This document shows positions 13,561 through 26,200 of a DNA stretch of 64,000 bases, piece after piece. Made by a program: the position numbers and the translations under genes. Under the pieces are notes generated by a model. The model was not told the DNA's origin, searched no databases, and worked only from the letters and a program-made list of their open reading frames with translations. This DNA is from Talpa occidentalis (lineage: Eukaryota > Chordata > Mammalia > Eulipotyphla > Talpidae), in assembly GCF_014898055.3 (NCBI RefSeq), contig NW_023601322.1, positions 8,203,312 through 8,267,311 on the forward strand, given 5' to 3'. Each line of letters begins with the position of its first letter. Within the stretch, counting starts at the first letter, position 1.

Positions 13561-14946
13561 ATGTAACAAGCACACAAGAGCCCACTTAGGTTTCTCACAA
13601 CAAAAATCATCTTTGAAATAACAAAAGCTTACAAAGTAATGAAAAATCTCAATGCGGAAAGTAAAGCGCCTGCCTGAACCATCTCGGCTGCACACTTGGA
13701 GGAGGTGAGGGCGGGAGCCGCCGGGGATCACGGGCCAACCCTTTCATGTTACAAAGGGGGAGACTCTGAACCCCAAGGACTTTCAGTAACCAGCTCAAGG
13801 TCGTATACCTCTACCTCATTACTGGCTTTTCCATTGTTAGCAGCTGCCTTTTCCCGGCATGCAGCCCCCTCTGAATCCTGTCTGCAAATCCGCCTGTGCC
13901 CACTTATCCGCCTGTGCCCACCTATCCTGTGCCCTGAAGTTCAAGTTCACCACCAGGGCGGGCCTACGATTTGTCTGGCTGCCTTTGATCCGTTCTGTGC
14001 TGGGATCCTGGAGCCACAGGCCTGCAGGAAACCAGCCTCCCCCACTCCCTCGACCACTGCAGAACCAACGGCATCTGAGAAAACGGACAGTGAGAAATTT
14101 CAGACGGATCCTGGGCAAAAAGGATGGCAGGCTGGGGAAGGCAGGGTGCCCTGAGAAGAAAATCCCGTGGAATAAAAGTAGCTAACAGCGTGACTAATTA
14201 AATAGAAATATTTTTATGGCATATCCCACCCTCCATGACCCAACTCCTTTGCCACCACCCCTGAATCACTGCCTCTGGCTGATGACCGCACCCCCACACC
14301 CCACACCAGCACTGTTCCTGCTGGCATTCAGGAAGCATCTGACAGGAACCTGGGCCAGCTCTCCCTTCTTCCTGCAACACCTTCCTGGTTACTCTTATTT
14401 ACAATTTAGAGCTTAATTTAAATGGTTCTTTCTCAAAGAGGTCTTTTCCATCATTGCCACTGTGAAGAATCTCCCAGGCCACCCTTGCTGCATCAACAGC
14501 TTCCTTTCCTCGTACTTAGATGGCTTGTGATGATCTTGTTTTGCGTCCCTTTTGTTCATCATCATAATCTCCATCATATCAGAGGGGCTGGAACAAGCCC
14601 ACAGCCCACAAATAGCGATCTTCTGATACACAATAAAGAACCTATGCTTGCCTCCTTTTCTTCTAAATACCCTGTTTTAGTGACTGTGTGGATGGAGAAA
14701 AAAAAGAAATACACCAATGAAAATAGGAGTGGAGGTTTGGGTTGGCTTCGGAAGTCATGTTGCCTATGGCAGGATATTGATGGATCAGTCGAGTTGGAAA
14801 GATACTTAGCGTGGCATTCATAAGGGAGAATCATCCATAAAGGAGAATGTTGGGGTTCTGGTGGGGGGCACAGCCTCCAGACAAGCTGCAGATGCTGAGG
14901 GAACAGCAGGTGCTTGAGGGAGCAGTGCTAAAAATGTTCAAGGAAT

Positions 14947-15072
14947 TTTAATTATTTTAATTTATTTATTTATTTTTATACAAGCACTGGGTATAGTCAG
15001 AAGCACGCGAGGGTGAGAGAATTCACCAGAGCCAGAGGGGAGAGCAGAGCAGGCAGACTGACGAAGTACACA
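14947..15072 (-). mobile_element. 5'-truncated tRNA-derived SINE, reverse orientation
   Basis: Read on the minus strand it holds the 3' half of the SINE: CTGGCTCTGGTGAATTCTCT, then CCAGTGCTTGTATAAA and a TAAATAAATAAAT tail. The tRNA head is missing. It belongs to the same subfamily as the copy at 7831. Confidence 0.85.
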
Positions 15073-16651
15073 AATATTCCAAGTTGTATTTTTAGCAAAT
15101 CCAGGAAAGTATTCACAAGCTCGTGTGCACAAAATCACATGCAGACACACAGATTTATCTAAAAAAAAAAAAAAAAGGAATAATCAAAAGGCAAAAAGAT
15201 ATGTTTGTGAAGTTTAAAACATTATTGCCAAAAAAATCAATAGAAGGACTAGGAGGAAAAATTCTGTAACTCTGTCAGGATTTAAGGATATAAAAACAGA
15301 GAAAAGTTGAACTGTAGATGATCAGTTGGTGTGCATGCATTCTTGACAGTTAGATACAAAAGGAAGAAATGATCAAATTGCAGTGCACTTCATTAATGCT
15401 AAGTTGACCTCAGCTCTAAAATGCATTATTATTTCATGTATCACTAAGGAAATAAAGGCTCTGCCAGTTGAATTTATGGTACAATTCTCTCTCTTACTTG
15501 AATTTTTATTTTATGATATGAAAAGAGTTCTTTTGGATATATTTGTACATGTCTTTATTATATCATATTCTTGTCCACATGCAAAATTAAATATTTATAA
15601 AATAAATTACAAAGTACACTTAAAACATATTCAGAGTCAGACTCTTGTCTTGGGACTTGAAACTATAGATATTTTTTTAATCACTGTACTGTTTATTGTG
15701 TCATTAAGAACTCTGCTATATGTGCCTCACCAAACACTACCAAATGTGAGCCTAAATTTCCTTTCTGCAAGTTTTCATGTTGCGTGTGGGTGATAATACT
15801 GCAACCCAGTTGCTTCTCGTGTCCTTTCTTATGTTCTAAGAATCACAGTCATTGCTTTGCAAGACGACAGGGAAGCTCACTCATTCCTCCAAACCTCAGT
15901 CCTTGATGCTCCAATATCACTGTTTCACTTCAATAATTTTTAGTGTTCACAATGATTTTTTTCAGTGTCAAATACTAATATAACCTTTAAAACTTTATGA
16001 CAATCCTCAACCCATAGAGGACCAAACTGAAGTGAAAAAAGTATCAATGTGACAAAATACAAGCACTGTATAAACAATGACAATTACATAAGACAGTTTC
16101 AATTTCAGAGGTGTGAAGATGTACAGTATGGGTTTTAATGTAAAATTCAGTGTAATGCTGAGAGTTTAAGTCAAATTTTTGTGATTTATTTCATTTATCT
16201 TTTTTCTATGTTTTTCTGTTCAGTATCAGAAGGGGCACATTAAAGCTTGAATTTTACCTCCACCATGAGTCATACCTTTTTCTCCATCAAATGACAGCAC
16301 TTTTCCATTTAAACTCATTTTCTTCAAGTTTACTTTTTCTGATATTAATAGCTTGACTTCTGCTGTCCTTTTGTTTTAATTTTCCAGCTATATCTTTGTT
16401 CATTTTTTTCATTTAGTTTGAAATATGCTAATTGAAAAACTATATTTGGCAAAACAGTTTTTCATCTCCAATCTCAAAGATTTTTGTCTTTTAATAGGAA
16501 AGTTACATTTAGCTTGATTATTAAATTTATAACATTTAATGTTATGTCTCTTAGCTGACTGTAGTTCTTATCAAATCATATTATGCCATAATTTCTCCAT
16601 TTGTTTGCTAAATTTCTTTGTATTGTGAAACATATCAGCATAAAACAAAGG

Positions 16652-16701
16652 ATATATATACATATATACACATATATACATGAATATATATATATATATA
16701 T
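16652..16701. repeat. (TA)n-rich simple repeat
   Basis: An imperfect run of TATATACA and TATATATA units. A related low-complexity TATATGTTTATA tract follows at about 16905-17005. Confidence 0.85.
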
Positions 16702-17659
16702 TCAAAGGTTAACAGGTTAATAGCAAATTGAATAAACATCTAATCCATTACCTAGCTTAAGAAATGGAGAATCATGAATAACTTTGAAGCTTCCTGTTAA
16801 CTTTATCATATTTTTTCTCTGCCCTGGATTTAATGCTATCTTAAATATTATCCTACATTTTGTATTAATAATTCTTTTGTTTTTCTCCATACCTTTACTA
16901 AAAATATGTTTATATATGTACATATGTTTATATTTATTTATGTGTGTTTGTATAAATTTTTATGTGTGTTTGTATGTATATTTATATATGTTTATATATA
17001 TATAAGCACAATGGTCATTTTATTGTTTAAAACAAATGCAATTGCTGCTTATTATTTTGGGTCAGCATTGTGTTTATGCTAGTAGCTGTGACCAGGAGAA
17101 AATGATCTCATTTTCCCTAATATATGATATTCTGCACACATTTGTTCAACCTCCGGAAGACACCTGTAATATTGTGATTTCTCTGAAAGGTGCTAACAAT
17201 GTGACTGGAGCCCAAAACTGAGCAAGATGATGACCCTGCCTCTGCTGTATGAATACAACATGATTTATTCATTTTAACAATTCAGCGTTTCTCCTTGGGT
17301 TTTTGGGGGGGTTTTGTGTGTGTGTGTGGGTGTGTTTTGTTTTGTTTATTTTTTTTGCTACCGCGAACAACATTGCTATGAGCGTTATTTTCCATGTTTC
17401 CTGAACATAGAATTTCTCTAGGGTTTTTAATTCACATTGACTATCTGGTCACCCTGACAGAGGTGAGGCATGTGTACAAATGTTTAACATACAAATGCTC
17501 AGGAATGTCATTTGTCTTTCTAAGTGGCTTTACCACCAGCTTCTGCTCCCACCAGTTTTTTGTGAAAGTTGCTATTGTTCTTGGTGAAGATTTCGTATTT
17601 ACAGACACTGTTTTAAAATCTAGAAACTATAAAATCTAATTTGTTTTAAAGAGAGAGTT

Positions 17660-18560
17660 CAAGATTGATAAAGTTGACTCCATCAAAATGAATAACTCCA
17701 GTTTTTTAGAAAACTTATCAAAATGAAAATTCATGCCATGGGCTGGAATAAAATGTTTATGAAACACTTAGCTAATAAAGGATTTGGTATCCGTAACACA
17801 AAATTTCTCAAAAGAAATGAAAAACAATAAAGCAAGCAGTGAAGATATCATGCCATGCCATTTGCAGCAACATGGATGGAACTGGAAGGGATTTTGTTAA
17901 GCAAAGTAAGTCAGAAGGAAAAAGAAATATCAGATGATTTCACTGTAAGTGGAATATAGAGAAAGGTAACAAAGGGTCAGGAAAAAGACAAAACTTGCAA
18001 GATGACAAACACACACACAGAAAAAATGATTAACATAATTAGTCCATGGGAAATTAAGCAAGTTAAAACCACAATGAAATACCACTACACACCTAAAATA
18101 AGAGCATTGACTTACCAAATGTTGATGGGGATGTAGAGTAACTGTAACTCTTATATGCTTTATTGGGAATGTTAATGTGCAATCATGTTGGACAATTTGG
18201 TAGCTTCTTAAAAAGTTAAAAGTTCACCTTCCATATTACCCAGCCATTCTACTTCATATATCTACCCCAAAGAAATAACAACATGTGCCCATGCAAAGAC
18301 ATGAATAAGGATAAGAATGTTAATAAAAACTTCATTTGTAATAGACAAAATCTTGGGCGCCATCTTCAGATGTACATTTATGTGCATCGAAAGAGAAAAT
18401 GATAAAATGTGGGCTATCCATACAATAGAATAATGTATGAGTATGAATTATATGAATATTGCTGTAATAGGAACAGTTCTTGTATCTATGAACTGTGAAC
18501 CAAAAACAGAGTGAGGAATAACCACTTTTCAGTCCAATTCATAAGAAAAAAGTCAGGCAA
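17660..18560 (+). mobile_element. Rearranged old LINE-1 ORF2 fragment
   Basis: Several ORF2-end phrases appear out of the usual order. TTTGCAGCAACATGGATGGA comes near 17860, before upstream-type phrases such as AATGAAATACCACTACACAC near 18075 and CATATTACCCAGCCATTCTA near 18233. The order suggests either two overlapping fragments or an internal rearrangement. All frames are broken. Confidence 0.75.
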
Positions 18561-19774
18561 ATTTTTGGTGCTGGGAATGGCTAGAAGTCAAGTTTGTGGA
18601 GACCAATTTGCAGGGGTCTCAAAATGTGTCCAACTTTTGTTTTGACAGTATCATTTTTAAGACTGTCTTTTAAAAAATATTTAGATTTATATTTAGTATA
18701 CTCATAACTATATAGTACAAAAATAATTTTAATTACTCAAATCATCCAAAAAATTTGATTGTAGAAGCTACAGATGGTCATGCAATTTCATACATCAAAT
18801 CAATGACATAAAAATAATTTTCTGAACGTTTATAGTGAGGATAGAAATAAGCTACAAAATATATGATTGTGTTAAAATGTTTATAAACTAATATTTATAT
18901 ATAAAGGGAGCATATATATCGTGGTTAACAGTAGTGATTATCAGATAGTGGGATTGTGGGTGACTTAAATTTTCTTTTTTTTTTTTAATTTTTCAACTAT
19001 ATATCATCCTAGCCTAAAGCTTTTTATAGCAAATAATTTAGAATGGCAAAATTAAATTTTTTTTAAAAAGGCAACAGAATAGAATGCAATCATGCATTCA
19101 TATCGTTGTTATTAATCATGTTGATATTCTCCACAAACAAAATGATAAAATGCTATGATATTAATATCATGTGGAGAAAGCATTTGATGAAATATAGCCC
19201 CCATTTATGATAAAAATTTTGAACAACAGGGGAATAGAAAGAACCCAAATCAATATAACAAAGGTCATAAAACACAAGCCCACAGGCAAGTTCAGTCCTG
19301 AAGCTCATTGCTGAGGCCTGAATTTGCATCTGGGGTCCACGGCAAGAGGATCTGACGGTCTCTTGTGAGATAAGGGACACAGGGGCTGTCTGTGACACTG
19401 ACGTGGCCAGAGACACATTATCTTAGCTGTGCCTGAGGCCTGGGCAGCTGCAGGGTTTGCTCTGGCATCTACCCTGAGCTCTGCAGTGGGGGTGGCAGAG
19501 CTTCGAGATCATCACGGCATGGAAGACTGGAAGGACTCACCAGTCCCTGACACCCTCCTGAAGACACCCACAAACAAGGGGCACAGACTCTGGGGAGAGT
19601 TGGTCATCTGACAGGTGGGTGAGGACAGGACCTGAGAGACAGAGGAGCTCCAGGAACACCCCAGAACAAGCCTCGCCCTCTGCACCCCAAACCTCACGCA
19701 TCTGAAGCCTCCCTGGTTCCCCATGGCTGTGGAATAATTAGTAAAATGCTCACAAACACCCCAAGGGCAGACAC

Positions 19775-19780
19775 TTTATT
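19775..19780 (-). terminator. Candidate SERPINB8 polyadenylation signal
   Basis: AATAAA on the minus strand, 102 nt beyond the SERPINB8 stop codon. It is the first canonical hexamer after the gene. Its use cannot be confirmed without transcript data. Confidence 0.45.
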
Positions 19781-19881
19781 TTGGCCATCAGCCCCTATAA
19801 CCAACTGGGCCCCCTGGAATCTGAGTTAAGGCAAGGGGGGCAGACGGGAGGGAAAGGGACGTGTGGACAGCCCTGAGCTCT

Positions 19882-20286
19882 TCACGGAGATGAGAACCTG
19901 CCACAGAACAAAATGTTGTTGGTTTTGTGGTGCTTGATGAAGAAAAGGAAGGGGTGGTCCGCGCAGAATCTGGGTTCCATTTTGCAGCACCGAGTGTTCC
20001 TGACCACGGCCGTGGTGGCGGCCGCCTCAGTGCCCTCCTCATTCACCTCGACAAAGCACTTGTGTGCAACCTTGGACACCGGCACGTTCTTCTTAGTCGA
20101 CATTCCAGAAAAGTCTGCCCTGACTTCCTCAAAAGCATCCGTCATTCCTAAACTCCGAAGAACAGACTCCAGGTCATAACTCTCTTCCAGCTTTAGTCGA
20201 GGAAGGAAAACTTGAACCTTATCCTTGGTCATCTTCTCTGGATCTGTCCAGTCGCTCAGCTTCTCATAGGTAAGTGCTTTTTCCAC
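19882..20286 (-). CDS. SERPINB8: SERPINB8 coding exon 6 (last)
   Basis: 134 codons plus stop, from [10 protein letters not shown] to CGRFSSP, preceded by ATTATTCCAG on the minus strand. It encodes the strands that close the fold, the hinge and the reactive loop. P15-P9 reads GTEAAAT, then P4-P1 is RNTR, followed by Cys-Cys. From memory, human B8 has Ala at P9 where this copy has Thr. The C-terminal signature [12 protein letters not shown] is kept. Confidence 0.97.
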   Translation of the reverse strand: MEKALTYEKLSDWTDPEKMTKDKVQVFLPRLKLEESYDLESVLRSLGMTDAFEEVRADFSGMSTKKNVPVSKVAHKCFVEVNEEGTEAAATTAVVRNTRCCKMEPRFCADHPFLFFIKHHKTNNILFCGRFSSP

Positions 20287-23200
20287 CTGGAATAATGCCG
20301 GGTCAGAGCTCAACATCTAGAGGACAGCGGCTCGGTGCCCACCCGCCCCCACACTGTGCCCCCCACCCATGACAGGCAACGAGATGGTGAGTGCTGGTCC
20401 CGGCCCATTTCGCCCACAGAGATCATTCCTCTAGTAACCACACATGATCTCACCTCAAATTCTCATCTTTTCCCCACCCCCATCTTATGGACTCTAGAAC
20501 AATATGACCAGAAAGCACCTCAGACAATAAGGCGTTTGAGAAGAGACAATAAGAAAGTTTCATTTAAACCATCTGTGCCAAGTACATTTCAAATGTTTTT
20601 TAGGTTAGAAAATTCTCAACCAATTGGTTGTATGTGACACGCCTTCCTGTGAGTTGGGGATTATTTGACAGAGATAAACAGAGTGACTCAGGACTGACAG
20701 GTACGTGGTGGGTGTGAGGAGCATCTGAACAGGAAGGGAGATGTGACTTCTGAGACGGGGAGAGTCAAAGGGGAATTCAACAGGGTGCTGCTGCTGGCAT
20801 CCCTTCGCCCTCTGTCTGCCCTGGAGTTCGTGAGCGCCAAAGCCTCGAAGACCCATCACTCATTCTATTTATCCACAGGAAGGAGAGGATGGAGCGGGCC
20901 TTCCCCTGCATCTCTCCCTTTACCACCTGGAGCCCAGGTGAGTCTGGCGCTCCCTTAACAGTTGTTTGGACTTTAGCTCTATTCCTAGACGCTCCTAATA
21001 TTCTTCTTAAGTGGCCATCACAGGTCTCATCCTCAACTCATGCCAATAACTTCCTGGTTCCATAGAAACCAGGGAAATCAGGCTGGCCCACCCTCAGCAT
21101 CCTATTCCCTGCTGGGCTGCCGCTGGCTTGTATCTCTGACCAGTCAACTGTAAAACCCTTCATGAAATAAATTCAGTATTTATACCAGGAAATCAGCAAA
21201 TGTTACCTGTACCCACGGAGCGCAGGACACCAGCATACCACTGACCCTGCACCTTCCTTTTTACGAATATGCTTTCTCCATTCGGGAATCTTCTGTCCTG
21301 AGAAGAGGTTTCTCTCCTTCTAAGGTAAGGTCCTCACCTGTACTTTAGATTTTTGCTCCTCAATGTGTGGTCCGTGACCAAGAACACCTGACTACTGGGA
21401 TCTTGTTAGAAATGAACAATAGCCCTCAAATTAAAATCTGCCTTTAACAAGACCCCCAGGACACTCCTATGCACACTAGTGTTTGAGAAACACTATCAGA
21501 TCCATCCCTCTCTTTCTTCAGCACTTTTGTTCAATAATTATTGGACCCTCGATCAGCAGCTCCTTTCAAAATGAAGAATACTATTCTTACAGTTTTGGAA
21601 CTCTTAACTTCACCAAAATCTGTCCTCTTAGTAATTCCACTCCTAGGTATACACTCGATGGCAATGAATACACTTGCTGGCTTAAACACGCAAGGGTCAC
21701 TGTCAGCACTCCTGCGACCACCCTAAACTGGAGCTCCTCCAATACCCTCTGTCGGGGGAACGTAAAGAAAGTAGCTCAGGCTGCATGCACAGATACTCCT
21801 GAATCTGAGCCTAAATGGTTAAATTATTTCAAACTCTAAGAGCACAAAACAAAACAAACCCATATTCTAGGCCTTTCTCTCTGAGGCTTGTATTTACAGA
21901 AAGCAGAGCCTGATGACTCAGCCGAAGCCAGAAGAAGCAAAGGACCATCTGGAGACTGAGAATGCAAGTGAGGATGGGGCTGCCACGGGCAGGGGCCGCG
22001 GACAGAATTCCAAACTCCACTACCCGAGGAGTAGCCCCTTCAGATTTCATGCATCAAGCACCCTGTGCCTTGCCAATGAACTTCAGCCAGGTTCTCATTT
22101 CTTTGCCCCTAACTCAATACTCAGTCAATAAAATAAAATGTTCTCAAGCCTGAGAACATTTGTAAACCTTTGTACCCTCATTTCCTGTCTTTATCGGAGA
22201 GGAAGATTTAAGTTGATCTCTTACCTCCTTGCCAGTCTATTTGCAAATAAAGCTGATTTCTCGAATACCTGACAGCGTTATCTAATCACTGCATGATGAG
22301 TGCACTCCCGCTGCTCAGCCACACTCGGGCCCCCGGCCAGGGACTCACCTCATGGAGACCAGTGTCGTCATCGGGGAGCAGGATGACCATGCTCAGCTCC
22401 TCCCCCGCGTAGGGCAGCTCCAGGACCTGAGCGTGCACCTCGTCCACGTACCCCAGGTTAAACTGCGCTTGCTTGAACATCATCTGCACTGTCTTTTGCT
22501 CCTAGAAAAATGCGGTATTAATATCAGATTATGAAAGCACGAGCACATTTACTGACAATGAGATATGTCAAATTCTAGTACCCCTAGGCGCCTACAAGAG
22601 AATTACTATTTCTGTGCATTTATACTGATAGTTATAAAATCTTTATTACATATTAGTATTGAGCACAACCTGCTACTGTCCTAGCAAATCAAGTATTTGC
22701 TAGATAAGAGAATAAACTGACCAACAGGGACAGCCAGAAAGCTCTCAACGTGATGTTTGCGAAAAGTTGTGTTCTTCTCTTTTGAGAAGATGAATAGAGA
22801 AGTATACCAGGGACCTTAGAGTTAAAATTATTTCTCCAGGGCCTCCCGGGTGGCTGAGGGGTTAAGTCTCAGCACTACCACAATATCACTGCTGTGGCCT
22901 GAGTTGGATCCTCTGCTAGGGAGCTGACCCACATGGCGGAGCTCGCCTACTGCTCCCCTCAGCAGTGTATTTCAGTTGGTCTGTCTGTTCTGCTCCCCAC
23001 TCTGTCTCTGGTGAATCCTCTCACCACCCCCCTCACCTCTGGCCTATACCCCAATTCTTCTGAAAAAGAAGTACAGGCTGGAAGAACTTCCACTTTTATT
23101 CTGAAAAGTAACTGTTTTTCTTTGAAAGGGAAACAGCCACATGTGCAGCTCTGCCATCTTTAAAGCTTACACCAAATATATTCGAGACTTCTGAATCATT

Positions 23201-26200
23201 GTGCAATATGTATGCTGTTATGAAGTGGATGGAAGTCAAATTCTGAGTTAATGTCTACTGACCCCCAGCCATTATCATATGAAAAGGAAATGAAAAAAAG
23301 TGTCTTTAATGTCAGGCTTTTAGGAACAGATATCTATGACTATATTTAATGACACTGGAAATTTGCTAACGGAGTAGATTTCAGGTGCTTTCACAATACA
23401 AAAGATGGTGACCACGTGAAGAGAAGGTACATAAATTAATTTGACTGTAGTAATAAAAGTAATAATTTAGCTAAGTATATCAAATCATTTTGCACACCTA
23501 AAATATACAGTGGCAATTTTATTTTTTAAAAGATCCAAAAATGAAAAAATAAAGTTAGCTATAACATCTACTAACAACTTTGGTCTTGTGTTCAGAATTA
23601 TATAGCCACGGATTCTAAAGCAATAAATAGACACAGTTGTCACTGACATTACCAAAAAAAAGCATGTAAATAAATAAAGAGTGACGATACAAACAAACAC
23701 AACACCAAGGCTTAGAAGAAATTGTCTTTCAATCCAGATAATATAACCAGATAGAAGATCAATTTGACCAAGGATGCAAAACAAAAGCAGCAACATAAAA
23801 ACTTTTTCAGCATCTCCCGTCCCTTCTCCCAGAGAAGCTGTACAGCGGGCACAGAACACATTCACGAATAGATTAAGGATCAAGACAGCATGAAGTAATT
23901 TATTTATGTTTTCCATTTTCCAGCGTGTTACTTTCAGGAAGAAGTGTATCTGAAAAATATTCCCCTACCTGGCTGGTTTTAAAGGGCATTCCCCTGGTGT
24001 GCTTTCTGTCGAATGGCTGGTTCCATTTTCCTTTGAAATAAATAGCATTCACGAGCACCAGCTTAGTCAGGGGGTCGACAGTCCCAGCACCCAGGATCTC
24101 TGAAATCTTACCTGTAAAGAATACGAGAAAAGTTTATGGCTACTTGGCGGTGAATAATATTCTTGCATCAAAACCTCCTCAGCATGTAAATCCTTGGCTT
24201 CTTTGAGAGCAGCCAGAGCCCGGTCCCTCTGGCACCAGGTGAGGGTGGTGGTGCTTAGGGTCAGGTCCTTGCACACGATGCATTGTTCGTCCTTCGATAA
24301 CCATTCGAAACTGGCAGGACAACTATCATTTTGCCCTAACTAAAAATGGAGAATTTCAGATTCAAAACATCCACCTGACTTTGTGCCAAGATCACGTAGG
24401 CAGCAAGTGACTGAGCTAAGATGATCACCCAAGAGCCCTGATTCCCCTCTTGCACTGTAATTAGATAATTCCCTGTGGGACTGTCCTGCGCAACCTGGGA
24501 TGTGTGGCCAGTACACGCCCCTGTTTGTGACAACTGAGATCATCTTCAGTCATTGCCAGTGTCACCAGGAGGTCGATCCTGATCAGGAACTATTGCTCCA
24601 CGCCAACTCTCAGCCCTCACTTAGGTGAGGAGAGGCTTCCAGAGGATGGGCAGCAGCCCTGTGAGCGGGGGAGGCTTCCTGGAGGGAGGGAGTGGGGCAA
24701 AGGCGTGTGGGAAGGAGGCCCAAGTTGAACTGTGCAGTGACGGTGGGGACAAGGGGATAATTCTGAGGAATGGCAGGTGGTCAGCTGATGGAAGGACGTG
24801 TACACAGCTGTGGGGGGAGGGGGTGGGTACAGGGAGGTGAGTGTGGAAAAGCATCTGAATTCCCCAGGTGACCTGTGCTGTTGCAAGAGGCTAAGCCCCT
24901 GGGGCATCCCTGTTCTGTGGCTTCAGCACAAAGACCCAGGCCATGGCTGCTCCCTGAGGCACAGAGGGCGCCCCCAGACTGATGGATGGATCCTGACTGC
25001 CAGGTTGGAGCGTGGAGAAAGGGGCTGTAACGCCCCTACATTCTGGAAGCCTCTAAATTATACACTAGGTATTTAGGGTGCCCACAAGCATGTTTTCTCT
25101 GCCTTCTAGTCAAGAACTGGGAGAAATATTTCTAGTGAGAGGAATGTGATCTGGACAGGGTACACGGCGGTACCTCTGGCATCAGGAACAAATTCAAGAA
25201 AAGCTGCCTCTCTGAAAGCCACACAGCACAGCCCGGCTGGGGAGGCAGGAGGAGGCGGTGAAACCAGAGCTACTCACATTGGCACCAGGAGGGACCAGAA
25301 ACTCTGTCACGGCTGATGTGCAACCGAGCAAAACCCCACCCTCCCCCACCAGGCCCTCCCAGGCGGCGTAAACAGGTCTCCCAAGAGGAAGCATCTTTCA
25401 GGAATTCTCCAGCATGGCCCAGAGGGGAGGCTTCTGAGAGTCTTACACTAGGTTCAAGTATTTTTAGCAATCAGGACCTCATGATCCAGTAAACCCAAGA
25501 AGAATAACAGAACTTCATAGTTGACCTGAAACCCCAGCAAACACACCAGCCTCTGCAGAATCCAGTCCCAGAGGCGGCAGCGAGGAGGTCACCGCCCGGC
25601 CAGCCCCGTCTGCCCTTCCTCCCGTCCTCAAGTGCCCGAAGCCCTCAGCTCTCACCCTCTGTCTTCTGGGCCACCCAGTCGTTGATGCGTTTCCTGCAGC
25701 CCTCGGCGTCCTCAGCAAAGGGCAGCTCCTCGAGCTCCGCATGGTAGAACTCCAGGCAGGAGTCCTTGAAAGCCTGCATGGGCGACAGACGGGGTTTGGC
25801 CCCACAGCGTGAAAACCTCTTGTTCTTAACGTTTTTCTAGCACAAACGCTCGCACAGGACATCCTGTCCTGTAGACTTGTCCACGTAACTGGCCTGTGCT
25901 GCAGCCCAGGGTGAAGTCGTGATGCAGACTGCGGGCTCACAGGCCGCTGAGCAATGCGGGTGCACCGGAGGGTCACACATGTTAGAGACCCTGGCAGGGG
26001 TACCAGACCCACAGCAGCCCACAAAAATCCCAGCCGACACACTTCCTTCCACCTCCTGTTTGACCCCCTGTCCTGCTCACCAGCAGGCTGACTCTCTGTA
26101 CTCACTTCTGCATCATCGGTACCAACTACGGCGTCTAGAACATACTTGTTGAATAATTGAGAGAGCCCATGGTGGAACCAGATTATCCAGAAATCTTACA

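Larger units (their letters stand above)
80..19770. other. Gene-free flank downstream of SERPINB8
   Basis: No reading frame here is longer than chance allows or resembles a known protein. The DNA is mostly AT-rich, especially about 14.9-19.2 kb, and holds the SINEs, LINE-1 fragments, solo LTR and simple repeats listed separately. Stretches such as 2.8-3.9, 8.2-10.8 and 15.1-16.6 kb show nothing I can name. The position beyond the 3' end of SERPINB8 matches the gene-poor side of the human cluster, but that comparison is from general knowledge, not from this sequence. Confidence 0.6.

Noticed and set aside
24067..24276. Minus-strand frame running into SERPINB8 coding exon 4
   Set aside because: It is intron sequence in a different frame; the acceptor TCTTTACAG at 24112-24120 defines the exon boundary.
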